Assembly (NCBI GenBank): GCA_019136175.1
Contig: JAGVUS010000252.1
Span: 1 to 6,229 of the forward strand
From: Chloroflexota bacterium
GTDB taxonomy: Bacteria > Chloroflexota > Anaerolineae > Anaerolineales > Anaerolineaceae
DNA: 6,229 bases
Reading direction: 5' to 3'
Shown: one piece after another, positions 1-6,229 of the stretch
Numbering within the stretch: position 1 is the first letter of the stretch
How the letters are laid out: each line of letters starts with the position of its first letter
The notes under the pieces: model-generated
The model's input: only the letters and a program-made list of their open reading frames with translations
Told to the model about the DNA's origin: nothing
The model's database searches: none
Program-made: the position numbers and the translations under genes

Positions 1-456
1 ACCATCAGCCTGCGTTCCTCCACTTACCTTGAACTTGTGGAAGATTTGATCACCTCCCTTCACGTGGCTGGCTTTCGCAGGTTCCTGGTGTTGAATGGGC
101 ATGGCGGGAATGAACCGGCAAAAAGCCGCCTGGTGGAGTTGGAAAACCGGTTGCCAGGCATGAAAGCAGCCTGGTATTCCTGGTGGACATCCAACAGTGT
201 GTTGGAAGTTGCACATCGCCATGACCTGGCACCAACGCATGCAAATTGGCTGGAAGCCTTCCCTTTTACTGTGGTATCTGATTTACCGGAGGGCGAAAAA
301 CCCTTCCCTGTCTTCAAGGGTTTGCCCAATGCAGAAGAAACCCGGAAAATTTACGGTGATGGTTCTTTTGGCGGCAAATATCGTGTTGATGACGCCATCA
401 TGGAGGAAGTTTTTTCTGCAGCATTGGAAGATATTCTATTCCTGCTTGATTTTTAG
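1..456 (+). CDS. Creatininase-family amidohydrolase, C-terminal part (5' end outside window)
   Basis: The frame is open from base 1 to the TAG at 454-456 and gives 151 residues. The first visible residues, TISLRSSTYLELVEDL, already match the family core that precedes the active site, so the true start lies upstream; the in-frame GTG at 37 is not a credible start. NGHGGN (94-111) is the family's signature metal-site motif. It is followed by an HAxxxE block (H at 238, E at 253) and a C-terminal YGDGSFGGKYR segment, both typical of the family. Members are usually about 240-260 aa, so roughly 100 residues are missing, including the N-terminal metal ligands. The family holds metal-dependent (Zn/Mn) cyclic-amide hydrolases such as creatininase, plus many members of unknown substrate. 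The substrate here cannot be told. Where many relatives read ETS after the HA block, this one reads EAF. It ends 8 nt before cydD, so co-transcription is likely. The family call is firm; the function is open. Confidence 0.9.
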   Translation, partial: TISLRSSTYLELVEDLITSLHVAGFRRFLVLNGHGGNEPAKSRLVELENRLPGMKAAWYSWWTSNSVLEVAHRHDLAPTHANWLEAFPFTVVSDLPEGEKPFPVFKGLPNAEETRKIYGDGSFGGKYRVDDAIMEEVFSAALEDILFLLDF

Positions 457-464
457 GATGTGCC

Positions 465-2222
465 GTGAGAGTACCCCAGCAACTGCTAAAAGAAGCCAGG
501 ATTGCATCCATCCAACTGGGATTAACCATTCTGCTGGGATTCCTGGCGGGCGTGGTGGCAATTATTCAGGCAAGGGTGCTCAGCAGAATCATCAATGGGG
601 TGATGCTGGAAGGCTGGGGTTTGGAATCATCCAGTTTCCTGTTGGGGATTTTTTTAATTGTTTTATTGATCCGCGGGTTGTTTTTGTATGGCGTTGAAGT
701 AACAGCCCAACTGACATCGACTCGCATTAAACATTCCCTGCGTGTGCGATTAGCCGATCACTTCACTCGTATCAGCCCGATTTCTGGAGATTCGGAAATT
801 TCCAACGGAGAACAATCCCATGGTGCAAGAGTGGCAGCACTCATCCAGGGGGTTGAATCACTGGATGCCTATTACAGCCAGTTTCTCCCCCAAGTTGTCC
901 TGGCAGCAGCCTTGCCATTGACCATCCTGGCGGTTGTCTATCCCCTGGATTGGATTTCCGGGATTGTTTTTCTTGTAACTGCACCGCTCATTCCATTGTT
1001 TATGTTCCTGATTGGAAAAGCTGCGGAAAACCTGACGCAGAAACAGTGGAAAGCGTTAAGCAGGTTAAGCTCTTTTTTCCAGGATACCTTGCAGGGTTTG
1101 ACCACCCTGGTGGCTTTGGGTCAGGAGGATCTCCACTCCAAGCGGATTGCGGACGCCAGTGAGCGGTACCGAAAAGCCACCCTGGCGGTGATGCGCGTCA
1201 CGTTTCTCTCCGCCCTGGTGTTGGAACTGGTAGGCACCATCAGCACCGCAGTGATTGCCGTGCAGGTTGGACTGCGGCTCTTGTATGGACGGATGATTTT
1301 TGAGGAGGCGTTTTTCCTGCTGATTCTTGCCCCCGAGTTTTATTACCCGCTCCGTCAACTTGGATTGCGCTTTCACGCAGCCATGGCAGGGGTGGCTGCT
1401 GCCAGGCAAATCGACTCGGTATTTTCCATTCCTGCCATTGTACCTCATCCAAATGAAGATCAGGGCGTTTCCATTGATTTGAAGAAGCCCTTTCAACTGG
1501 AATTTCGATCCGTAGGATTCCAGTATTCGCTGCGTGAACTTCCAGTGTTGGATGATATCTCATTTCAAATCCACTCGGGGCAGCGGGTTGCCTTTGTTGG
1601 ACCAAGTGGAGGCGGCAAGACAACCATCGCCAGGTTGATTCTTCGGTTTCTGCAACCATCCACCGGAGAAATCCTCGTCAATGGCGTTCCACTGACTCAA
1701 ATATCCATCAATCATTGGTGGTCACAACTGGGTTGGATCTCACAGACACCCCACCTCTTTCATCGGTCCATATATGAAAATATCCGGATGGGGAATTCAG
1801 ATGCCAGCGGGGATGATATTCGGCATGCACTGTGGCAGGTTGGATTATTGGAATGGGTAAACGCTCTTCCAAATGGCATGAATACAAGTGTTGGTGAGGG
1901 GGGAACACGACTCAGCCAGGGACAGCTGCAACGAATTGCAATGGCACGAGTCCTGTTACGAAATCCACAAATCCTGATACTTGATGAACCCACTGCGTCC
2001 TTAAATCTGCAAGCTGAACAGGAAATGCTGGCGGCGATCGAGCAAATTTCGACTGGAAGAACAGTAATTTCCATTGCCCACCGCCTTGTTACGGTACAAC
2101 AAGCCGACCTGATTTTTCTAATTGATAAAGGTCGAATGGTAGCCTTTGGGAACCATTCTGAAATGATGCAAATCTCATCTGATTATGCCAGGATGGTGCA
2201 TGGTTACGGGGGGAGTTTATGA
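465..2222 (+). CDS. cydD: CydD, subunit of the heterodimeric CydDC ABC transporter
   Basis: This 585-aa protein is a half-transporter with an N-terminal membrane domain and a C-terminal ATPase domain. Six hydrophobic segments lie near residues 16-38, 57-77, 141-160, 162-184, 246-268 and 279-298. Two stretches are diagnostic of CydD: VESLDAYYSQFLPQVVLAA (130-148) and the TAPLIPLFMFLIGKAAE region (172-188). The ATPase motifs are Walker A GPSGGGKTT (379-387), Q-loop Q427, signature LSQGQ (483-487, not LSGGQ), Walker B with D507/E508, a D-loop reading SLN (N514, usually D) and H-loop H539. CydDC works in the inner membrane and is required for cytochrome bd maturation; it was first described as a cysteine/glutathione exporter and more recently as a heme transporter. 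The start is GTG at 465, with AGGA at 455-458 six nt upstream, overlapping the previous gene's stop. The stop overlaps the cydC ATG. Confidence 0.93.
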   Translation: MRVPQQLLKEARIASIQLGLTILLGFLAGVVAIIQARVLSRIINGVMLEGWGLESSSFLLGIFLIVLLIRGLFLYGVEVTAQLTSTRIKHSLRVRLADHFTRISPISGDSEISNGEQSHGARVAALIQGVESLDAYYSQFLPQVVLAAALPLTILAVVYPLDWISGIVFLVTAPLIPLFMFLIGKAAENLTQKQWKALSRLSSFFQDTLQGLTTLVALGQEDLHSKRIADASERYRKATLAVMRVTFLSALVLELVGTISTAVIAVQVGLRLLYGRMIFEEAFFLLILAPEFYYPLRQLGLRFHAAMAGVAAARQIDSVFSIPAIVPHPNEDQGVSIDLKKPFQLEFRSVGFQYSLRELPVLDDISFQIHSGQRVAFVGPSGGGKTTIARLILRFLQPSTGEILVNGVPLTQISINHWWSQLGWISQTPHLFHRSIYENIRMGNSDASGDDIRHALWQVGLLEWVNALPNGMNTSVGEGGTRLSQGQLQRIAMARVLLRNPQILILDEPTASLNLQAEQEMLAAIEQISTGRTVISIAHRLVTVQQADLIFLIDKGRMVAFGNHSEMMQISSDYARMVHGYGGSL

Positions 2223-3955
2223 AATTGGTTTGGCGACTGCTGGGATTTATGAAACCCCTGAGAGGCTGGATCTTGATCTCCACAATGACAGGATTTTCAA
2301 CCGTGGCAGCTGGAGTTGGGCTATTGGGGACCTCTGCTTACCTGATTGCCAGTGCAGCTTTTCACCCGTCCATAGCAGAGTTATCTGTAGCGGTGGTGGG
2401 GGTGCGTTTTTTGGGCATCAGCCGGGGTGTTTTTCGGTACCTTGACCGCCTGGTGTCTCATCATGTAAATTTTAGGCTGTTATCCATCCTGCGAATCTGG
2501 TTTTACGACTGCCTCAAATTGCTTGCTCCAGCCAGACTGATTCATTACCAACGAGGTGACCTGTTGAGCAGGGCGATTGGTGATATTGATACTTTGGATC
2601 AATTCTATGTCCGGGCGGTTTCCCCGGTGATTTCCGCCATCTTTGCCACGGTGGGATTCAGCATGCTGGTGGGGAGTTGGAACGTTCGATTGGGCTGGAT
2701 ACTGGCTGCTGGTCTGTCGGTTACCAGTTTCGTCCTGCCAGCACTTGTATATATCTTCAGCCGGGGTCCAGCGAAGCAACTGGTTGATCAACGGGCAATA
2801 TTGAGCCAGACGATGTTGGATACATTGCGCGGCGCAGCAGAGATTATTGTATTTCAGCAGCAGGAAGAGGAACTTACTCAGATTAACCGGGTCAGCCTGC
2901 AAACCAATCGTGCCCAGGTGGGGCTTGCCCATTCACAGGGATTATCCAACGGTATGAATGCCGTCCTGACCCAGGGAACAGTTGCCCTCATGCTGTTGGT
3001 GGGTATCCCATTGGTACGGACAGGGGAGCTGGATGGGATCATGCTGGCAGTTATTGTTTTGATCACAATGGCATCTTTTGAGATCTCAATTCCCATTGCT
3101 CAGGCAGCCCAATTCTGGGAATCCAGTCTCCAGGCTGCCCGAAGGCTGTTTGAAATGGCAGATCAACAACCTGCTATCATTGAACCTGTAATCCCGGTCA
3201 GCGTTCCTGAAAAACCAAATATCCTGATCAGGAATCTGTCGTTTCAATACCACGGGAATCTTCCATTGGCGGCAGATCATCTGAATATAGACATTCCTTA
3301 CGGCAGAAAAATTGCCCTGGTGGGTGAGAATGGTTCCGGCAAGACAACGATATTGAATTTATTGATGCGGTTCTGGGATTGTCAGCCGGGAGAAATCCTG
3401 ATTGATGGAATTCCCGTGCAGGAATTTTCTCCCAAAGAGCTACGCCAGAGGATAGGGTATGTTTCTCCGGGAGGAGCAATTTTTCAAACAACTTTACGGC
3501 AAAATCTCCTGTTGGCAAATCCCGGCGCATTGGATGCCGATTTATTGCGTGTGTTGGATTCTGTCCAACTTGGGGAATGGGTTCAAACATTACCGGATGG
3601 ATTGGATACCTGGTTGGGTGCATCTGGATTGACCATCAGCGGGGGGCAGCTCCAGCGAATACAGCTGGCACGAGGATTGCTTATGGATGCGCCAATTTAC
3701 CTGTTGGATGAACCGACAACCCATCTGGATGTTGAAACAGAGACCAGGCTCATTTCGCTTTTCCGCTCAATTTTCCAGAATAGAAGCTTGGTATGGGTCA
3801 CGCACAGGCTGGTGGGTCTTGATTGGCTGGATGAAATTCTCGTGCTTGACAATGGACGAGTTGTGGAGCGCGGGAATCAGCACACCCTGCTGGAGAGTCG
3901 GGGACGTTTTTATCAACTGTGGGAAATTCAAAACCGGCTTTCACTCTCCGAATAA
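2219..3955 (+). CDS. cydC: CydC, partner subunit of the CydDC ABC transporter
   Basis: This 578-aa half-transporter has hydrophobic segments near 15-46, 52-74, 133-153, 155-181, 245-266 and 271-297, followed by an ATPase domain. The CydC-type landmarks are GVGLLGTSAYLIASAA (32-47), RYLDRLVSHH (73-82) and LLAPARL...RGDLLSR (101-118). H81 lines up with E. coli CydC His85, reported as a heme ligand (alignment from memory). The ATPase motifs are Walker A GENGSGKTT (369-377), signature ISGGQ (473-477), Walker B D497/E498, D-loop D504 and H-loop H529. The Q-loop glutamine is replaced by proline (P417 in IGYVSPGGAIF), which is unusual for an ABC ATPase. The ATG lies inside the cydD stop (ATGA), so translation is probably coupled. 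A G-rich run ending in GGAG (2208-2215) is only 3 nt from the ATG. The family's N-terminus fits this start better than the next ATG at 2249. It should pair with CydD 1:1. Confidence 0.93.
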   Translation: MKLVWRLLGFMKPLRGWILISTMTGFSTVAAGVGLLGTSAYLIASAAFHPSIAELSVAVVGVRFLGISRGVFRYLDRLVSHHVNFRLLSILRIWFYDCLKLLAPARLIHYQRGDLLSRAIGDIDTLDQFYVRAVSPVISAIFATVGFSMLVGSWNVRLGWILAAGLSVTSFVLPALVYIFSRGPAKQLVDQRAILSQTMLDTLRGAAEIIVFQQQEEELTQINRVSLQTNRAQVGLAHSQGLSNGMNAVLTQGTVALMLLVGIPLVRTGELDGIMLAVIVLITMASFEISIPIAQAAQFWESSLQAARRLFEMADQQPAIIEPVIPVSVPEKPNILIRNLSFQYHGNLPLAADHLNIDIPYGRKIALVGENGSGKTTILNLLMRFWDCQPGEILIDGIPVQEFSPKELRQRIGYVSPGGAIFQTTLRQNLLLANPGALDADLLRVLDSVQLGEWVQTLPDGLDTWLGASGLTISGGQLQRIQLARGLLMDAPIYLLDEPTTHLDVETETRLISLFRSIFQNRSLVWVTHRLVGLDWLDEILVLDNGRVVERGNQHTLLESRGRFYQLWEIQNRLSLSE

Positions 3956-3967
3956 ATCGGGTATAAT
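3939..3967 (+). promoter_or_regulatory. Possible sigma-70-type promoter just after cydC
   Basis: A perfect TATAAT lies at 3962-3967, six nt after the cydC stop codon. The best -35 candidates with 17-18 nt spacing (TTTCAC at 3939 or CTTTCA at 3938) match TTGACA poorly, and there is no TGn extension. If used, transcription would start near 3974 and run through the gene-free stretch toward recX-rny. A chance TATAAT in an AT-rich spacer is quite possible. Confidence 0.35.
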
Positions 3968-3970
3968 ATG

Positions 3971-4127
3971 AATTGAAGTTTTCTGCTGGCAATCACCGTT
4001 CTCAAAACCATTTATTGGATTGATCAGGTGGGTGAGAGGCTGGCGCTGCACGAAATTTTGCGTGTTATCCCTCCCGCAAGGGAGTTTGGTGGATCAGGAA
4101 ATCCTTGATGGATGGTTTGTATCAATT
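3971..4127 (+). ncRNA. Candidate structured RNA or leader, unclassified
   Basis: Hand folding gives a bulged stem of 17 pairs (three of them G-U): 4005-4021 with 4100-4118, interrupted by a 2-nt bulge at 4105-4106. Its seven-pair base is AAACCAT with ATGGTTT. It encloses two hairpins: 4048-4065 (CACG/CGTG core with an 8-nt loop) and 4071-4084 (CTCCC, GCAA loop, GGGAG), the latter with a GNRA-type tetraloop. Outside it, AATTGA (3971-3976) can pair with TCAATT (4122-4127). The layout of a closing stem around a multi-hairpin junction downstream of a TATAAT resembles a folded RNA, but I recognise no known class. Seven-pair matches are expected by chance in 400 nt, so the case rests on their nesting. 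No folding energy or covariation was computed. Confidence 0.25.
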
Positions 4128-4249
4128 TCCACAATTGGATATCATTGAATTATGGTTGCAACCCAGGTGGAATATGGGAACTGCCGGATTCATTTACGTT
4201 AGTCCGAGTGTCAAAATCCTTCAGGAATAAAGAACCCTTCCCAAAACCT

Positions 4250-4282
4250 GTCCAGCAAAAGATATTTATCATCAGCCTGGAC
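4250..4282 (+). other. Possible imperfect stem-loop upstream of recX
   Basis: GTCCAG (4250-4255) is complementary to CTGGAC (4277-4282), and the 21-nt loop contains a short GAT/ATC pairing (4261-4270). What follows is A-rich, not T-rich, so it is not a + strand terminator; the opposite strand also lacks a T-run directly after the stem. It could be a leader structure about 70 nt before the recX start, or chance. Confidence 0.2.
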
Positions 4283-4354
4283 TGAAAACACAAAAAACAA
4301 GTGCCGTGCCTAATCTACACCGCCAGCTCCAGAGGAGATGCCGGGTTTTGATGT

Positions 4355-5020
4355 ATGGCGCGTAGGATCACTGCTCTCAAGGTTCAAAAGCGAAACCCCA
4401 ACCGGATTAATGTATATCTGGATGGAGAATTTGCGTTTGGGCTTGCCCGGGTAGTGGCTGCCTGGTTGTCCATTGGGCAGGAACTTGACGATGAGAAAAT
4501 TGCAGCCATGCAGCAGGAGGATACCCGGGAGGTTGCTTATCAATCGGCTCTCCGGTTATTGGGAGTTCGTCCCCGAACAGCTGCTGAGATTTGTAGGCGG
4601 CTGGAAAGGCAGGGTTTCACCCAACCGGTGATGGATGATGTGATTGCAAGGCTGACGGAATCGGGATTGGTTAACGACCGGCAATTTGCACAAACCTGGG
4701 TGGAGAACCGTTCCACCTTTCGGCCGCGCAGTCACCGATTGCTTGCCCTGGAGCTGAAACGGATGGGGGTGGCAGAAGAATGGATTGATGGAGCATTGGA
4801 AGATGGGGCAGAGGATGCAGCCCTGGCGTACCAGGCGGCAATCAAGCATGCCCGCCGCTTGAGTGGACTGGATTGGATGAACTTTCGAACCAGGCTTTCG
4901 GGCTTTCTTGCCCGAAGGGGTTTTGGTTATGATGTTATCCAGCCGGTGGTTCGCCAGGTATGGCAGGAAACCCACTCGGAAAATGACTCCCGGCATGATA
5001 TTACTGAGGATGAGGAATGA
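4355..5020 (+). CDS. recX: Regulatory protein RecX
   Basis: This 221-aa protein matches RecX, the RecA-binding modulator that caps or destabilises RecA filaments on single-stranded DNA in the cytoplasm. The N-terminal part (residues 3-56: ITALKVQKRNPNRINVYLDG, then EFAFGL) is the extension common outside proteobacteria. Three helical RecX repeats follow at about 57-118, 120-158 and 160-206. The hallmark GLVNDRQFAQTWVENR is at 104-119, and the later RRGFGYDVI (187-195) matches the third repeat. The tail is acidic (TEDEE). The start is fixed on the left by an in-frame TGA at 4349-4351 and is supported by the family N-terminus, but the ribosome site is poor: the nearest good purine run, AGAGGAG (4331-4337), is 17 nt away. 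recA is not in the window, and rny follows after 4 nt. Identity is secure; regulation is not visible beyond possible leader structure. Confidence 0.92.
   Translation: MARRITALKVQKRNPNRINVYLDGEFAFGLARVVAAWLSIGQELDDEKIAAMQQEDTREVAYQSALRLLGVRPRTAAEICRRLERQGFTQPVMDDVIARLTESGLVNDRQFAQTWVENRSTFRPRSHRLLALELKRMGVAEEWIDGALEDGAEDAALAYQAAIKHARRLSGLDWMNFRTRLSGFLARRGFGYDVIQPVVRQVWQETHSENDSRHDITEDEE
5011..5016 (+). promoter_or_regulatory. Ribosome binding site that decides the rny start
   Basis: TGAGGA ends 8 nt before the ATG at 5025, an ideal spacing, and lies inside the last codons of recX. Two other in-frame ATGs (4995 and 5010) lack a properly spaced purine run, and the ATG at 5017 belongs to another frame and stops after two codons. 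The site therefore favours 5025. Confidence 0.6.
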
Positions 5021-5024
5021 AATA

Positions 5025-6229
5025 ATGGGAAACGGAAACGCATGGATTTTTATCGTGGTTGTGCTGGTTGTTGCTGCTGCAATTACTGCAGTAGTGACCT
5101 ATTTTCTCACCCGCTCCCTGGCTGAGAAATTTCGCAAGGAACAACAGGAACGGGCAGATAATATTGTTACCGTGGCAAATGAACGCGCCAAGGCAATTGA
5201 ACTGGAAGGGCGCGATAAAGCCCTGAAAGTATTGGAGGAAGCTGAGACGGATATTGGTCGCCGCCGGAGCGAATTGGGACGTGAAGAGGAACGATTGCAA
5301 AAGCGCCGGGCAGAACTTGACCACCGGGTGGAACGCCTGGAATTGCGCGAGCAGACCCTCAATAAACGCCAGAGCGCGCTGGATAAACGGACCAATGAAG
5401 TGGAAAAAATGGCGAGCCAGCATCTTGCAGAATTGCAACGAATCGCCCAATTATCTGTGGAGGAAGCGCGAGCATTGTTACTGGCAGAGGCGGAAACTGA
5501 AGCCCGGAATGATATGGCACGCATTATCCGCCAGGTGGAAACCGAAGCACGCACGGAAGGTGAGAAGCGAGCCCGCAGCATTATTTCGGATGCAATTCAA
5601 CGGGTGGCGTCTGATCATGTTGCGGCAGTATCCACGTCGGTTGTCACTTTGCCGAACGAGGAAATGAAGGGACGAATTGTGGGACGGAACGGTCGAAATA
5701 TCCGGGCGTTTGAACAGGCTGCTGGTGTGGACGTCATCGTGGATGACACGCCAGAGGCAGTGACCATCTCCTGTTTTGATCCCATCCGCCGGGAAATTGC
5801 CCGCCGGACACTGGATCGCTTGATTGTGGATGGACGCATCCATCCAGCTCACATTGAAAAAATCCTGGCGGAAGAGCAGCGGGATGTGGAAAAGGATATC
5901 ATCCAGGCAGGCGAGCAGGCTGTTTATGAAGCTGGTGTTGGTGCACTGCATCCGGAAATCTCCCGCATGCTTGGACGGTTGAAATATCGCACGTCATATG
6001 GTCAAAATCAGCTTGCTCATGCGGTGGAAGTTGCCAAGCTGGCGGCATTGATTGCGGCTGATCTGGGGGCGGATGTTGAAGTTGCCCGCCAGGCAGGCTT
6101 GCTTCACGATCTTGGCAAGGCGATGGATCATAATACCGAAGGTACGCATGCCCAGCTTGGGGCGGAATTTGCCAGGCGTTATGGCGTCAATCCAAGAGTG
6201 GTCAATGCAATTGCTGCCCATCACCATGA
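5025..6229 (+). CDS. rny: Ribonuclease Y (3' end outside window)
   Basis: 401 codons are visible with no stop, out of about 510-520 usual for RNase Y. This membrane-anchored endoribonuclease starts decay and processing of many mRNAs. One membrane anchor lies at residues 7-28 (WIFIVVVLVV onward). A long charged coiled coil rich in Glu, Arg and Lys follows, about 32-195. The KH RNA-binding domain begins at LPNEEMKGRIVGRNGRNIR (209-227), with its GxxG loop as GRNG (220-223). The HD phosphohydrolase domain has H332, the catalytic pair H361/D362 in LLHDLGKA, and a His triplet at 399-401 where the window ends. The last three bases read TGA but are out of frame (codon CAT then GA), so this is a cut at the edge, not a stop. 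ATG 5025 is preferred because of its ribosome site; ATGs at 4995 and 5010 are in-frame alternatives overlapping recX. Co-transcription with recX is likely. Confidence 0.95.
   Translation, partial: MGNGNAWIFIVVVLVVAAAITAVVTYFLTRSLAEKFRKEQQERADNIVTVANERAKAIELEGRDKALKVLEEAETDIGRRRSELGREEERLQKRRAELDHRVERLELREQTLNKRQSALDKRTNEVEKMASQHLAELQRIAQLSVEEARALLLAEAETEARNDMARIIRQVETEARTEGEKRARSIISDAIQRVASDHVAAVSTSVVTLPNEEMKGRIVGRNGRNIRAFEQAAGVDVIVDDTPEAVTISCFDPIRREIARRTLDRLIVDGRIHPAHIEKILAEEQRDVEKDIIQAGEQAVYEAGVGALHPEISRMLGRLKYRTSYGQNQLAHAVEVAKLAALIAADLGADVEVARQAGLLHDLGKAMDHNTEGTHAQLGAEFARRYGVNPRVVNAIAAHHH

Larger units (their letters stand above)
3956..4354 (+). other. 399-nt gene-free stretch between cydC and recX
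   Basis: No protein gene is supported here on either strand; the longest ATG-initiated reading frames I followed are about 40 codons, one per strand (4108-4230 on +, 4272-4150 on -), with no family resemblance. The stretch holds the TATAAT at 3962, a group of complementary segments between about 3971 and 4127, a 7-nt direct repeat GATCAGG (4022-4028 and 4092-4098), a perfect 10-bp palindrome GGTTGCAACC (4154-4163), and a second possible stem (4250-4282). No clear intrinsic terminator follows cydC: the strongest hairpin (4071-4084) has only three T after it. I see no tRNA, no RNase P, SRP or tmRNA core, and no riboswitch consensus I can name. It may be the leader of recX-rny, a small RNA gene, or plain spacer. 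Confidence 0.7.

Noticed and set aside
1065..1659. Long open frames on the minus strand inside cydD, and similar ones inside cydC, recX and rny
   Set aside because: They lie opposite strongly conserved coding frames, and their predicted proteins are low-complexity or unlike any family. They are shadows of the real genes.
4071..4084. GC-rich hairpin with GCAA loop as a terminator for cydC
   Set aside because: Only three T follow the stem, and it lies over 110 nt past the cydC stop. It does not fit an intrinsic terminator.
4154..4163. Perfect 10-bp palindrome GGTTGCAACC as an operator
   Set aside because: A 10-bp palindrome is expected about once per kilobase by chance, and it matches no operator I recognise. 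I also saw no convincing SOS box upstream of recX.
4108..4230. A 40-codon + strand frame (ATG 4108, TAA 4228-4230) with AGGA 8 nt upstream
   Set aside because: A frame of the same length occurs by chance on the opposite strand (4272-4150), the peptide resembles nothing I know, and its ribosome site lies within a predicted stem. It is not supportable as a gene without conservation data.
4319..4330. ACCGCCAGCTCC resembles the 3' acceptor end of tmRNA
   Set aside because: There is no T-loop sequence before it, no CCA end in register, no tag-peptide reading frame and no matching 5' acceptor strand upstream.
5017..5025. ATG at 5017 as the rny start
   Set aside because: It reads ATG AAA TAA and stops after two codons in a different frame from rny.
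6227..6229. TGA at the window end as a stop codon for rny
   Set aside because: It is out of frame: the codon is CAT (6225-6227) followed by GA. RNase Y proteins continue about 110-120 residues beyond this point.

Overview
The window is bacterial, of roughly 50% GC, densely coding, and every supported gene reads on the + strand. The protein sequences look like those of Chloroflexota, probably Anaerolineae. This rests on the general look of RecX, RNase Y and CydDC and on recX sitting directly before rny. It is an inference; no search was run.

There are two gene groups. Positions 1-3955 hold the 3' part of a creatininase-family amidohydrolase gene, then cydD and cydC, which encode the two halves of a heterodimeric ABC transporter needed for cytochrome bd assembly. 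The creatininase gene ends 8 nt before cydD, and cydD and cydC overlap by 4 nt (ATGA), so the three are probably one transcript that begins left of the window. Positions 4355-6229 hold recX (RecA modulator) and, 4 nt later, rny (RNase Y, membrane-anchored endoribonuclease), whose 3' end lies beyond the right edge.

Between the groups is a 399-nt stretch (3956-4354) with no convincing gene. It opens with a perfect TATAAT box just after cydC. It also contains a cluster of possible RNA stems, including a GCAA tetraloop hairpin inside a longer bulged stem. It could be a recX-rny leader, a small structured RNA, or ordinary spacer.

Most of the window is familiar housekeeping or accessory content, and no clearly new system is seen. 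Two points deserve a second look. First, the CydDC nucleotide sites are asymmetric: a Q-loop Gln-to-Pro change in CydC, a non-canonical signature in CydD and a D-loop Asn in CydD would all fall on the same composite ATP site. Second, the 3962-4127 region may encode a folded RNA.
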